Source: Pelobates cultripes (lineage: Eukaryota; Chordata; Amphibia; Anura; Pelobatidae). From it: a stretch of 64,000 nt of DNA. Made by a program: the position numbers and the translations under genes. Under the pieces are notes generated by a model that saw only the letters and a program-made list of their open reading frames with translations, was not told the origin of the DNA and did not search any database. Position 1 is the first letter of the stretch, and each line of letters opens with the position of its first letter. This document shows positions 46,435 to 58,215 of this stretch, in pieces. The DNA is taken from positions 204,606,240 through 204,670,239 of the forward strand of contig OW240912.1 in assembly GCA_933207985.1 (NCBI GenBank), written 5' to 3'.

Positions 46435-47130
46435 CTGACAAACACTCACAGATACACACTCACTCACTCATACACACTGACAGACACACACCCATTCACG
46501 GACAGGCACACAACACACTGATGGATCCACACACTCACTGACAGACACACACACATTCACTAGCAGGCACACACACATTCATTGACAGACCCTAACACAC
46601 ACACACACACAAATTCACTGATAGACACACACTGATACAGACACACTCTTTTAATTATTTAAAAAAAATGTAATTTAAATCTTCCCATGCTCCCTACATT
46701 TGGGAGAGCTGAAGAGCTGGAGTGAATCCGGTCCCTGGGGTCCACTGTGGTTGCTGGGAGGGGTTGCTAGGAGGTTAGACATTTCCAAATGGAGGCGGGA
46801 AGGGAGCTGTGCTCTTCTGACACACTCACATACATTTCCTCATACACTCACATATTATTATTTTTTTTAATATAAGTCTACCCAGCCTCACTACCTTTGG
46901 GAGAGCTGGAATGGATCCTGTACTTTGAGTCCAGTGGGGCTGCTGGACATACGGGCGTTTCTGCAATGGAGGCGGCGAGGGAGCTGTGCTGGCTCCTGGC
47001 TCACAGCAGAGCACACGTGTGAGCAGAGCAAAAAGAGCACAGAGATCACCTAGGAGGGTCCCTAAGGTGGCCAGCGGCAGCCGGACAGCTCCTCAGGCCC
47101 CTAGGACGCAACAAGGCTAACAAGGCATGT
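46435..47130. repeat. Minisatellite plus duplicated GC-rich repeat
   Basis: A CACTGACAGACACAC array (46,435-46,650) is followed by two versions of a segment containing TTTGGGAGAGCTG, TGGAGGCGG and GGGAGCTGTGCT (about 46,680-46,830 and 46,870-47,010). The same modules occur at 31,085-32,050, so this is probably a rearranged relative of that hAT-like element. Termini not found. Confidence 0.6.
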
Positions 47131-47134
47131 GCGT

Positions 47135-48010
47135 CTAGGGATGGACTAAGTTTTTATGTTTTTACAGGTCTCAACCTCCCCTGCTTAAAAGGTTAAACAT
47201 TAGGTTGCCTGAGGTATTGTGCCCATCAAGCGTTGATAAGGTCGGCTGATGGCGGGCATTGGAAGGATTTTTTATGACAAGGGGGGAGGTGAGAGGAAAT
47301 GGTGATTAGGAGCCACTGGATGTTTTATTGGCAAGGACGGTTGGGTTTATGCATAGCACGTTTTGTTATTATATGTTTATATGTTCATTTATGATTATTT
47401 ATTTCTAACAGAAAGAGTTTAATAAATGAAGTTATGGATGTGTTATGCAGTAATTTATTTATGTTATAATAAATGCTGTGGCCTGTTCATCCATACTAAG
47501 TTGTCTGTCGTTATTGTTTTTTTTTTATTGGGGTTATCTATGTTATGTGGTATCGTAATTCCCCACTACGTACATACATGTTTTTAAGATGCATTTTAAT
47601 AAAATGAAAATAGTATGGAAATGTCTACAGAAAGCAATAAACAGTGCCTTCTTACTCTTCTCTTCTGTTGAATTTCTAAAAACATCTACAGAAGAGATGT
47701 GAGGATGAACCCTAATATGGTTCCCTGACTAGATCCCCGTGGTGCTTGGATTGAACTGTGCCACAGGGTACCACATCTGTAAGAGAAAAGAGGCACTACA
47801 CCAGAGAAAATGGAAGAATTTCCCTTTTGTACAATAGTAAGGCTAGAGGATCAAAGTCATGCAAAAATATATTCTTTGACTTACACTCGGTCATACCGTC
47901 TTCTAAGAATAAAATGTAAAATATTTTAACATCTTAAGAGGAAATATTGTGCTTTTTAGTATTAGTATATAAAGATATCCTGATATGGAATGAAGGACAC
48001 ATTTCATAAC
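47135..48010. other. Intergenic; nothing recognised
   Basis: No supported gene, RNA or bounded repeat in this AT-rich interval. Confidence 0.5.
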
Positions 48011-48013
48011 TTA

Positions 48014-48690
48014 AGAAAATAAAAAGTTACCTGTGCTCTCTCCTTAATCCCTATGTATATTTAGACAAATGGAGGTCATTTAGTTGCTCCAATGGCCATT
48101 GGAGGGAATGTCTGCCTGCCAACGTCAAGGCAGACTCCCCTAAAGCGGGTCCTACACTGACCCTTCAGCCTGCTTCCTTGAGCTTCTGGCAAAGATATCT
48201 CTAATGAGACAGAGGGGTATTTTTTATATACACCCCTATATACTTATTAACCCTTAATAGGGAACACATGGGATGGGCGGCAGCATTGTAACAAGGCTGT
48301 GTGATACAAAGTGAATACAAATACAAAAAGATAAGTCCTGCGCTCACTCCCATCACTACTGGGACGGCAGCAATGACTACAGATCAACCCCAATATATAA
48401 TAAACTATTAGAGATATATTTGCCAGAAGCTCAAGGAAGCAGGCTGAAGGGTCAGTGTTAGGACCCGCTTTAGGGGGGGTCTGCCTTGACGTTGGCAGAC
48501 GGGCATTCCCTCCAATGGCCATTGGAGCAACTAAATGACCTCCATTTGTCTAAATATACATAGGGATTAAGCACAGGTAACTTTTTATTTTCTTTGGTTT
48601 TTACTATATATTGGGGCTGATGTGTACTGTAGTCATTGCTGCCGTCCCAGTAGTGATGGGAGTGAGCGCAGGACTTATCTTTTTGCATTT
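48014..48690. repeat. Interleaved inverted repeats (a-b-a'-b')
   Basis: Segment a (48,018-48,200, from AAAATAAAAAGTTACCTGTG) returns inverted at about 48,410-48,595. Segment b (48,322-48,404, AAAAAGATAAGTCCTGCGCT) returns inverted at 48,600-48,683. The interleaving resembles terminal modules of Penelope-like retroelements placed head-to-head, but I cannot confirm the family. Non-coding. Confidence 0.75.
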
Positions 48691-48996
48691 ACATTTCATA
48701 ACTTGCTGCATCTTTAAACAGCCAGATCGTTATAACTACATAATCTCACACTACATAACCTTTTATCTTAGCAGCGTGTATATACCTGGATTAAATGTAT
48801 TTTTGAATTGCAACACATGAAAAATATTAGGCCAAAAATAAAAATAGTTTATTAAGTTATAATAGCATTATGTGATTCTACATCACTATTGGGTCGTTAT
48901 GTATACTATACTGGTGCATTTGTAGGTCAAACTGAAATGCTACAATATAGCAGGGGGGGTGAGTGGGGGTTGAAAGGGGAGAGTATGCCTATATAC

Positions 48997-49617
48997 TGTT
49001 GGGAAAAATACTCACAAAAACAATTCTGCGTCAATCCAGCCATCCCCAGAGTTCTAACAGTATTGGCGAAACCGCATCAATTCAAATCTTTGTTACTAGT
49101 GTGATCTAACACTGATATTGATCTATTCACGCCAATTCCAAGTAATCAGGGCCCTCACTCTAATTGTAAAACTCTGCTGCGCCGGTTTCTGGTTCCAAAA
49201 TAACCTTAATTACGAGAGACGCAACCTGTTTGTCGCATGGGCATGAGTTAATGAAGCAGAAATGATATGCAAAGGGCCTGGGCCTATAAATATTCTTTAT
49301 GTTTATGTCTCAGTGACCTTTTGTGGTTTTCTGACCTTTTGTGCTTTATTCTGTATATTTTCTTGGATTTTTGGTTTTGACTTGATTGTGATCCAGAACA
49401 GATTTTCTGGTATCCTTGACTGAGTTAGTCCTGCCGCTTATTTTTCTAATGTTTTTTTATTTTCCTCTTGATATGTACATCTGATTTATGTGGCCTAATT
49501 ATTGTTAGCATAGACCTGCTATTTTTTCCTCACTGTTCTAAGCCTCTTCTATATCCCCTACTGTGTTGTTGTTAACGGTTGACTTTTTCTTGCTAAAGAT
49601 CCAACCAATTTCTGATA
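48997..49617 (+). mobile_element. Ty3/gypsy 5' LTR
   Basis: Begins TGTTGGGAAAAATACTC, preceded by the target duplication TATAC (48,992-48,996). Colinear with the 3' LTR at 58,803-59,540: ACAAAAACA start, CCAAGTAATC, GGGCCTATAAATA (a TATA-like promoter segment), TTTTGTGGTTTTCTGACCTT, TTTCTGGTATCCTTGAC and the closing CCAACC-ATT-CTG. It is about 120 bp shorter than its partner because of an internal deletion. Confidence 0.85.
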
Positions 49618-49967
49618 ATAAGAAATGGCCATATGGGTCCTGCAGATATAAGTCAACAGTTAGTCTCTTCTAGGGCCAGATTAGAGGATTGGGACCACAG
49701 AATGGATTGGTTCGCTCAAGCTCTACAAACATTGCTGGTTCATACTGCTCTTCCCAGAAAAGCGCATTCTGTAGTTTCTCAAGATGTTGTTATAGCCCCT
49801 CCTACTCCTCAGGAAAGTGGCACTAAGCTACCCACCTTTCACCTGTCTAATGCTGTATCTTTTGTGGAAGATCCTCGTGAATGCATAGGCTCTTTAAACC
49901 AGGTTGCCATCAATTTTAAATTTTCTCCTCATTCCTTCCCTACAGATAGAGTGAAGGTTGGTTATGT

Positions 49968-51072
49968 TCAGTGGCGTACACACAATCCATGGGGCCCCAG
50001 TGTGAAACTGATCCTTGGCCCCCCCTCCCTATTTCCCCCACTCCTCCGCCCGACAGACGCATACAGACAGATACATACAGACACATACATACATACATAC
50101 ATATAGGCAGACACACACACAGACACATACAGACAGACACACACACACATACAGGCACACAGACAGACACATACAGACAGACACACACACACATACAGAC
50201 AGACAGACAGACACACAAAGACACATACATACAAACAAACAGACAGGCAGACATACACACAGGCAGACACATACAGATAGACAAACACACACACATACCA
50301 CCAGGCACATATACAGACACATACATGCATACAGACAGACACACACACACATACATACAAAGGCACATGCATACATACAAACAGACAAGCACACACACAC
50401 ACACACATACACACATACAGGCAGACACACACACACACACACAGACAGACACACATACATACAGACAGAAAGACACATACAGACACATACATACAGACAG
50501 ACAGACAGGCACACACACACACACACACAGACAGACAGACACACACACATACATACAGACAGACACAGACAGACAGACAGACACATACAGTCACATATAC
50601 ATACAAACACACACACACACACACAAAATGTTTGTCACCCTCCTGTTTCCTATCTTTTAGGTGCAGGAGAGTGACTTTCCTCGGGGTCCAGTGGTGGCTC
50701 AGGTTGATGGGAGTCAGAGTTCCCACTCTGACTCCCTGTTCTTCCTCCCACGCAGGCTCAGTGTATGCTGGGAGGAGTGACGTGCAGCTCCCTCCCAGCT
50801 TGTGATGTAATCACAGGGGGCCCGGTCACGCTGTTAGAGCGCCCAGCGCTGACCGGGCCCCCTGACAATCTATAAACATCGGGTGGCCCTAACAGCATGG
50901 GCCACCCAATGGACCACTTGGACGGCGGCCCCGGCGCTTTGCCGTGTGGGCCGGGGCTGCAAAAGATGGCGGTGGGTACCCGGTCGCAAGGGTCCGCAGG
51001 GCGGCCCGGACCCCCTGGCGTGACGGGCCCGATCGCAGCTGCGACCCCTGCGACCGCAGTATGTACGCCAGT
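49968..51072 (+). mobile_element. hAT-type MITE (CAGTGGCGTAC ends)
   Basis: Left end TCAGTGGCGTACACAC and right end GTATGTACGCCAGT, flanked by an exact 8-bp duplication GGTTATGT (49,960-49,967 and 51,073-51,080). It interrupts the gag reading frame. The interior is a long ACATACAGACAGACACAC array (50,055-50,625) followed by a GC-rich part with inverted GGGGGCCCGGTCA / TGACCGGGCCCCC at 50,816-50,862. No transposase. Confidence 0.92.
50055..50625. repeat. CA-rich minisatellite (ACATACAGACAGAC type)
   Basis: 570 bp of degenerate units in the hAT-type MITE; open in several frames on both strands, all artefacts. Confidence 0.93.
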
Positions 51073-51174
51073 GGTTATGTTATTAATCAGCTTACTGAGA
51101 AGGCCTTTGCATGGGCAAACCCATTGTGGGAAAATAATGCTCCAATTTTCTCTGACTACAAGGAGTTTAGTTAG

Positions 51175-51753
51175 TAAAAACAAAAGGGAATTAGGGGCAC
51201 ACTCGGAACATGCCTCCTGCAGGAATGGTGCTGCTGTAGTGACCAAAATGTATACATAATACAGATTAAGAAACAGCGCACTCATAAAAATAGATTTCTA
51301 AATTTTATAAGGCTACTTAAAATTGCATATTTCAGTAAACAACTATGGGGATTCGGTTCCACCGTATGGCCATAGTTTGTTAAGCCCACCACTACTTCAC
51401 AGTACCCCAATATCGGTGGGTCCTACACTAATTCCAATGTGGGAGACAAATCAAATAATCCTAAATAAGCCTAAGTGTATTTAATAATCTGATTGTAAAA
51501 GCAATGTGAATATACATAATGCAAAATTTAGAAGACCTTCCCATTATCAAAAACTGAAAACAAAGCTATGGAAGATTATGCAACAGAGAGGTGCTGGCTA
51601 AGGGGTTTATACAGAAAGCTTCTTCTGAGTTGGGGGTTGGCTTTTTCTTTGTATAGAAAAAAGGGGAGGGATTATGTTCTTGCATCGTTATTGATGACTA
51701 AACAAGAATACTGTTAGAAACGACCTACCCTATTCCACTAATTACCAAGCTAT
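51175..51753. other. Non-gypsy filler DNA inside the gypsy element
   Basis: AT-rich, no recognised coding similarity. It replaces part of gag and protease expected here. Confidence 0.5.
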
Positions 51754-51833
51754 TTAACCCCTTAAGGACCAAACTTCTGGAATAAAAGGGGATCATGACA
51801 TGTCACACATGTCATGTGTCCTTAAGGGATTAA
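51754..51833. mobile_element. 80-bp palindromic TTAA MITE (CCCCTTAAGG ends)
   Basis: TTAACCCCTTAAGGACC to GTCCTTAAGGGATTAA with internal ACATGTCACACATGTCATGT. It is the reverse-orientation sister of 22,252-22,331 and shares its right TTAA with the next MITE. Confidence 0.85.
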
Positions 51834-52875
51834 AGGGAAACTATAGTGCCAGGAAAACAAACTCGTTTTCCTGGAACTATAGCTTTCCCTTTTGTCAAGG
51901 CCCTCCCCATCCCCCGTGGTGCAGAAGGGGTCAATAACATCTTCTGTCACTTACCTGGGTCCAGCAGCAATGTCCCTCGGCGATTGCTCAGCTCCGCCCA
52001 CGCTCCATTCCCACCGATGTCCACTAGCGATGGTGACCTAATGCGCATGCGCGGCAATGGCCAAGCTCGCGTTAGGATTTCCCCATAGGAATGCATTTTT
52101 TAATGCTTTCCTATGGGGAGTCCAGTGACGCTGGAAGGCCTCATGCATAGCATGATGACGTATCCACCCGGAAGTGGTAGACAGCCACTAGAGGAGGAGT
52201 TAACCCTAGCAGGTAATTATTGGGGTTTATAAAAACTGCAATAATTACATGCTCAGGGTTAAAGGAACTCTATAGTCACCTAAACAACTTTAGCTTAAAG
52301 AAGCAGTTTTAGTGTATAGATCATGCTTCTCGGGTTTCACTGCTCAATTCACTGCCATTTAGGAGTTTGTTTCTGTTTATGCAGCCCTTGTCACATCTCC
52401 CCTGGTTGTGATTGACACAACCTGCATGAAAAAACTGTTTTCACTTTTAATCAGATGTAAATTACCTTCACATTTTTTTCTCTTGCTCTGTAAATTGAAC
52501 TTTAATCACATACAGGATGCTCTTGCAGGGTCTTGCAAGCTATTAACATAGCAGGGGATAAGAAAATCTAAATTAAACAGAATTTGCAATAAAGGAAGGA
52601 TAAACTTTAGATGACTCTTTACAGGAAGTGTTTAGGAAGGCTGTGCAAGTCACATGCATTGAGGTGTGACTAGGGTTCATAAACAAAGTGATTCAACCCC
52701 TAAATAGCAGAGAATTGAGCAGTGAGACTGCAGGGACATGATTTGTACACCAAAACTGCCTCAGTAAGCTAAAGTTGTTTTGGTGACTGTAGTGTCCCTT
52801 TAAGGTTGATGGGAGTTTGCACCCAGACCACTTCAATGAGCTGAAGTGGTCTGGGTGCCTACATTGTCCCTGTAA
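51830..52875 (-). mobile_element. TTAA MITE, AAAGGACCACTATAG relative, with nested MITE
   Basis: Left end TTAAAGGGAAACTATAGTGC; the right end, after the nested insertion, has CCAGACCACTTCAATGAGCT and GTCCCTGTAA, matching the family's right part with a decayed TTAA. Interior segments GCGCATGCGCGG and AGCCACTAGAGG agree with the other copies. Confidence 0.7.
52259..52803. mobile_element. Nested TTAA MITE (AAAGGAACTCTATAGTCACC family)
   Basis: TTAA-bounded; left TATAGTCACCTAAACAACTT and right AAGTTGTTTTGGTGACTGTA are long inverted ends, with further internal pairing (ATGATCTATACAC / GATTTGTACACC side). Inserted in the MITE above. Confidence 0.85.
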
Positions 52876-52879
52876 TGAA

Positions 52880-53403
52880 ATTCCAAAATCTTCACTAAAT
52901 TAGACCTTAGAGGTGCATAAAACTTGGTAAAGAACAAGGAGGGATGAATGACATACAGGAGCCAGCACACTCACTCACTAAACACCAATTTAAAACACTG
53001 GAGTTGTGGCAGGTTTATACAATGTATGATCATATACTGTAACTAAATTATATTTAAGCCTACCCCATTTATGAAGATCCTATCCTAGCAACTTAATGTC
53101 TGCCATTGAATTAACTCACTTACTTGGGAAATCATTCCCCCTAGGGCTCTCCACAGTGCAAGGTTAAATAGGACCCTGGAAGAGGCACTTGTGACAGGGA
53201 GGAGTGCAAAGCCACAGGAGTTGGCCTGCGTTCCCTATTATATTTACATATGAAACCGAGAGGGCTAAACTCACCTGGAACTAAATCCCCATTATTTTGC
53301 CAGGCGTTTTGCTTTTTTAAAGCTATTAAAGTCTGTGAGTTTTGAAGTTGGTATTTAGTGAGTAAGTGAATGTTCTGGATCTTGTATGTTGTATTGATTG
53401 GCC
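52880..53403. other. Unassigned DNA before the hAT-type insertion
   Basis: No gypsy coding similarity or repeat boundary was recognised. Confidence 0.45.
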
Positions 53404-54513
53404 CAGGCCCGGACTGGCCATCGGGCACACCGGGCAAATGCCCGGTGGGCCGCGGTGTCCGTGGGGCCGAGGCCGGCAGGGGAGGTCCCAGGATCTCCCC
53501 GGCCGGTCTATGCAGGGCCGGCACTATCCGAGCGCCGGCCCCGCTGTCTTCCATGGAGGGCCGGTGGGGAGATCAAAGATCTCCCTCACCGGCCCATTTA
53601 AACAGACCTGCGGCTGGGGAGAGAGGGAGAGGACCCGGCGGAGCTCTATCTTGCGGCTCCGCTGGGTTTCTCTCGCGAGATCCGGAGCGTTGCCATGGCA
53701 ACGCGCCGGATCTCGCGAGAGTGAACTCCACTGGACCACCAGGGATGATGTGAGTGTGCCGGTCCCCCTCCTCCCAGCTACCACCGTGCCGGACCCCTCC
53801 CAGGCTAAAGGTAAAGGGGGGGGGGGGAAGATATAATGCATTTTTGTTGTTGGTTTTCTTTACCCTCCCAACACACAATCACTTTTAACATTCACACACA
53901 GCACTCACACAGCACTCTCACACACAGCACTCTCACACACAGCACTCTCACACACAACACTCTCACACACAGCACACACAGCACTCTCACACACAGCACA
54001 CACAGCACTCTCACACACAGCACTCTCACACACAGCATAGCACTCTCACACACATCACACACAGCACTCACACACACTGCACTCTCACACACAGCACAGC
54101 ACTCTCACACACAGCACACACAGCACTCTCACTCACAGCACTCTCACACACACCACTCTTACACATCACACACAGCACTCTCACACACAGCACAGCACTC
54201 TCACACACAGCACTCTCACACACATCACACACAGCACACTCACACACAGCACAGCACTTTCACACACATCACACACACACACAAATCACACACACTGCAC
54301 CCTTTAACACAGCACCCACATACAGCACCCTTAAACACAACATACACAGCATCTTCACACACAGCACCCCTCAAACACAACATCCATCACACACACATAC
54401 TGCACCCTTCACATACACACTACACCCCTCACAGACACCCACTGCACCCCTCACACATACACGCAGAACCCCAACACACTGCACTAAACACACACACACA
54501 CACAATACTTCCA

Positions 54514-54560
<47 letters not shown>

Positions 54561-55443
54561 CACAGCACCGTTCACACACACTGAACCGCTCACACACATA
54601 CTGCACCGCTAAACATATTACATTCCAGACACACACTATATCCCTTACCCAACTATGGATCATATACACACACCAAATCCCTATATACACTCTGATTCCG
54701 TTATATACACACACTCACTAGATCTCATACACATTCTGGGTCCTTCAAACACACACTAGACTCCTGTATACACACACACACACTGCACCACCTACACACA
54801 CTACATTCCTAACATACATACTTTGGATCCCTGATACACACACACTAGATTCCTTGTAAACAAACACATGCTACACCCCTAAACGCACACTCTCTACAAC
54901 CCCTACAAACACTACATCACCTATATACACACACACACTATAGCCTGTGTGCATACATTTACTACATCCCCTATACACACATTCTCTTCAGCTCCTAGCC
55001 ACATATGCATTACATTACACCACAAACACAACACGACTAAAACCAACCTTATTACACAATACCAAACCACGACCAGCTCACTCTGCACACACACAATCCC
55101 AAAGCAGGCTCCAAACACATGCACAATACTCTTTCCTTGCCCTTTTGTCTCCTGGTATCCATTTATAGAGACACCAGAGACAAGTTTCAAGGAAACACAG
55201 TGCAAGCATGTTATTAAATTTGCTTGCACTGTGCAGAACAAATACAGGTTTTTTTTTCTTCTCATGCTAGAGCTCTTTAGCAGAGCTCTGCCCTGGAAGA
55301 GCATTGACCCAACGCTCACTTTGAGAGGGGGCGTGTTTGTCTTTGGTGATGACGAAACACACCCTCTCTGCCCCACCCCCTTCTTAGTGGGCCGCTGTGC
55401 TAAAAAAATGCCCGGGCTGAATTTTTCTCCCAGTCCGGCCCTG
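53404..55443 (+). mobile_element. hAT-type non-autonomous element, copy 2 (2,040 bp)
   Basis: Same termini as the copy at 8,473-10,501, with its own exact 8-bp duplication GATTGGCC (53,396-53,403 and 55,444-55,451). The two copies differ by only about four substitutions that I could find, plus length changes in TA/CA runs (for example at 54,519-54,548). The different target duplications prove two independent insertions, not a duplication of the locus. It includes the 52-bp palindrome at 53,670-53,721. Confidence 0.94.
53670..53721. promoter_or_regulatory. Second copy of the TCTCGCGAGA/X-box palindrome
   Basis: TCTCGCGAGA at 53,671-53,680 and 53,711-53,720 around GTTGCCATGGCAAC. Identical to 8,739-8,790. 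The factor assignments (BANP, RFX) are inference from known consensus sites. Confidence 0.7.
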
Positions 55444-55499
55444 GATTGGCCCCAGCAGCACCCTATAATGTATTCATGTTCAGATGAGTGCAGCCCTCT

Positions 55500-56200
55500 T
55501 GGTTTCACACAAATTAATGACAGACTCAGCATTATAAATATATGGCGAATCCTGGATTTGGACTCTTTAATGCTGTCTTCCAGAAATGTATTAATGACAT
55601 ACTAAGAGATTTTTTCCAATAATGTGTCATTGGCTATCTTGATGACATTATGATTAAGTCAGCTGATCTAGTCTCTCATCAACAGTAAGTACATCGTAAG
55701 TACATCACGCAAGTTACTGCAATATTGCCCTATAATGTGAGCTCAAGAAAAGCCTTTTTGAAAAGGATGTGCTTGTATCCTTGCACATCCAGGACCCAAT
55801 AAACCTTTTATCTTGAAAGCCGACACTTCAGAGTTTGGAGTAGGGGCTATATTTTTCCAGAGACCTTCATCCGAAGCCTCTTCCATCCTTATTGATTCTT
55901 CTACAAAAAAAAATTTTCTCTGGAGATAGGAATTGTGACATAGGCAACAGGGAACTTTTAGTCATAGTATTTGCCTTAAATGAATTTGCCATCAGATTCC
56001 GTAGTTCTGTACAATGGGTGGACTAACAGACATGTAATTGTAACCAGACAAGTGGATGTACAGGAACAAAGAGGTGGAGGGCCCTGCTCGATGAGCTTAC
56101 ATTCTAGAGGATATTATAATTCTCACTGATCACAACTAAATTTACACTGGTAAAAGGGTATCTTTCTGTCAAGCCAGTTAGTCTTTAATTTTGTCACATT
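55500..56200 (+). pseudogene. Gypsy reverse transcriptase and RNase H remnants
   Basis: Readable in pieces: GFGLFNAVFQKCINDILRDF, then after a stop VIGYLDDIMI, which is the catalytic YLDD box of Ty3/gypsy RT. PFILKADTSEFGVGAIFFQR follows near 55,800-55,870 (the RNase H DxS start), then GNRELLVIVFALNEFAIRF near 55,940-55,999. A short repeat (55,996-56,112) interrupts, after which ILTDHN and a degenerate stretch ending near HSGGNEA match the end of RNase H. Multiple stops; no function possible. Confidence 0.85.
55996..56112. repeat. Short repeat nested in gypsy RNase H
   Basis: Carries GTACAATGGGTGGACTAACA and GAGGGCCCTGCTCGATGAGC, the same family as the Tc1-nested repeat at 1852-2066. Confidence 0.75.
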
Positions 56201-56399
56201 TTAGCAATATTACTACATATCATTCTGGAGGCAATGAAGCATGTAGGAGACACCCCCTTTCTACTGTGCCCCTTCACTGTATTGTTGTTTCCACTTTTTC
56301 TTTCTTTTCTCCCATTAAAGAGATTATAATTTCTGCTTAACCATCCAAACAAGATAATACTCCTTCAGGCATACTATTTGTTATCAGGACCTCTACCTC

Positions 56400-57058
56400 A
56401 AACTTCTTTCATTCTTCTAGAATAGCAGGACACACAAGGATTTGCAAAACTGTCTCCTTGGTATCTAGAGCATTTTGGTAGCTTGAGTTAACTAAGGATC
56501 TTAAATTGCATCAGTCTGTTCTTTTCTTTTTATATATTCTTTATAATTTTCATCAGTCATTATCAGTCTGTTCTTACATTCTGATCCGTCACCCGTGTGG
56601 CTTACTCACACCTCTACCGGTCCCTGAAACACCCTGGTCTTACCTATCAATTAACGTTATTGTTAACCTGCTTTACTACTGTTGTTGTGGGTTGTTGATA
56701 AATTTACTAAAATTGCAAATTTTATTCTTCTAACTTTAGTTACATAGGTTGCTAACTGAGTTAGTCTTATATAGTGAAAGCCAATTTATTTCTCAGTTTT
56801 TGAGGACATTTTGTGAAGAGTTTGGCATTCAGCTCTCGATTTCCTCTGTCTACCACCCTTAGATGAATGGTGCAACTGAAAGGTCTAATAAGTCTCTGGA
56901 GCAGTACCTATGTTGTTTTGTGTCTGACATTCAGGATAACTTGCCAGACCTATTGCCATGTGTTGAATTCACCAGGAATAATGCCAATCCTGACTTTTCT
57001 AGTCATAGTCCAGGCATGGATTTCACCCTACAGTTCTCCCTACAGGAGGTTTTGTATT
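56400..57058 (+). pseudogene. Gypsy integrase remnant
   Basis: AGHTRICKTVSLVSRAFW near 56,427 corresponds to the H-x-G-x-x-K-T start of the integrase after its zinc-binding region. LTPLPVPETPWSYLSINVIV (about 56,606-56,668) marks the beginning of the DDE core. FCEEFGIQLSISSVYHP and NGATERSNKSLEQYLCCF (about 56,812-56,920) cover the D-to-E part, with the catalytic glutamate in the TER segment. PDLLPCVEFTRNNA follows. In-frame stops occur. The frame ends where L1 DNA begins. Confidence 0.87.
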
Positions 57059-57623
57059 GAAGGAGTTGGGTGCCCAGTACGATTTAGAAGAATGGTTCGT
57101 TTTTTTTAAAGGTTTAAAAGGTATTTCGTATTGCACCGACCATTTTGAAAATCATTATAAAATCTTATATCACTGGTACCTGGCTCCGTCTAGATTACAT
57201 AACATGAACAATATGTATTCTGACCGGTGTTGGAGAGACTGTGGGGGAGTGGGCAATATGGCCCATATCTGGTGGTTCTGCCCCAAGTTAATTAATTATT
57301 GGAAAATGATTCATGATCTAATTATTAAAGTGAACGGAACCATTAGCATCTTAACTTCGGAACTAGCCTTATTTAAAAAACTCCCGGAGTCCGTTAATAG
57401 ATCAGATAAAATAATCATAGGCCACATTCTGATCGCTGCTACATCCTGTTTACCTAGACATTGGAAGTCCCAAAATGTGCCATCTCTCAGAGAAGTTTTT
57501 AATTTGATTCTAGAAAACAAGGCACATGAATTATCACATGGAGCTAATATGCATGGTTTCCCAATACTAAAATATAATTGGGACAAATGGGAAGAAAAAA
57601 TCAGAACAGTTTATGGTCTTTGA
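57057..57623 (+). pseudogene. L1 ORF2 C-terminal fragment
   Basis: An open frame of 188 residues from the end of L1 ORF2: YKILYHWYLAPSRLHNMN, then DRCWRDCGGVGNMAHIWWFC (cysteine/histidine pattern C-x3-C-x7-H-x4-C), IIGHILIAATSCLPRHWKS and the terminal WDKWEEKIRTVYGL. It resembles, but clearly differs from, the L1 at 40,594-44,282 (CWRCGTEMGTGYHIWW), so it represents another L1 lineage. It is 5'-truncated and lacks endonuclease and RT. Confidence 0.88.
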
Positions 57624-57900
57624 TATATTTCTTGTTAAAGTGCATTGATGTACAACATTTTTTTGCCATATACTTTATTATGTTTATTTCAATGATGGAT
57701 GGATACCCCTTCCCATTTCCAAGTTACCCTTCCTTTCCTACCCCTAATACAATGTTTGTGTTATTATCATACAGCATCTACATCCATCCCAGTCCGATCC
57801 CAAGGTTCTCTCAAATTATTGATTTTCATCAGACAGGTAAAGCTACTGTGAACTGTTCCTGATTTTTATTTATTTTTTAATTATGTTTAATAAACTGGTT
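57059..57900 (+). mobile_element. L1 3'-end fragment inserted in the gypsy element
   Basis: Begins directly after the gypsy integrase frame and carries the last part of an L1 ORF2 plus a short 3' UTR with TTTAATAAACTGG near its end. No clean target duplication was found and the right border is uncertain (it could extend to about 58,215). Confidence 0.75.
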
Positions 57901-57904
57901 TTTA

Positions 57905-58215
57905 TTACATATCAAGTTTTACATTGTCTTCAGTGGTTTTAGCGATACACTGTCTGTATTGCTCTACAGCAACCAGTTCCACCTACTGATTTGCTTTACA
58001 ATTAGTGATTTTTTCATATATCTTCATCCTTAGAAAAGTATAATATTTGGTGGCAGTATCATTTACCCTGTATTCTATCAGGGATAAGAATATCAGCACC
58101 GTACATATATTTGCTGCATATTGACCTCATTGTTCTTATTTCTTAAAGACACAGTATCTATTTTTAGCATTACTTTTATCATTTTTCTATTTTAATTTAT
58201 TTTATATTATTCTAT
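57905..58215. other. AT-rich spacer inside the gypsy element
   Basis: No coding similarity seen; either further L1 3' UTR or decayed gypsy DNA. Confidence 0.4.

Larger units (their letters stand above)
49633..51174 (+). pseudogene. Gypsy gag remnant, split by a hAT-type element
   Basis: Read from the ATG after the LTR (MGPADISQQLVSSRARLEDW) to TDRVKVGYV at about 49,967, where the hAT-type element (49,968-51,072) is inserted. It resumes after 51,080 with LTEKAFAWANPLWENNAP and ends at a stop at 51,174. The K-VGYVISLLTG-A-AWANPLWE pattern is the retrotransposon-gag capsid region of vertebrate gypsy elements. Later gag, including any zinc knuckle, is missing. Confidence 0.85.
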
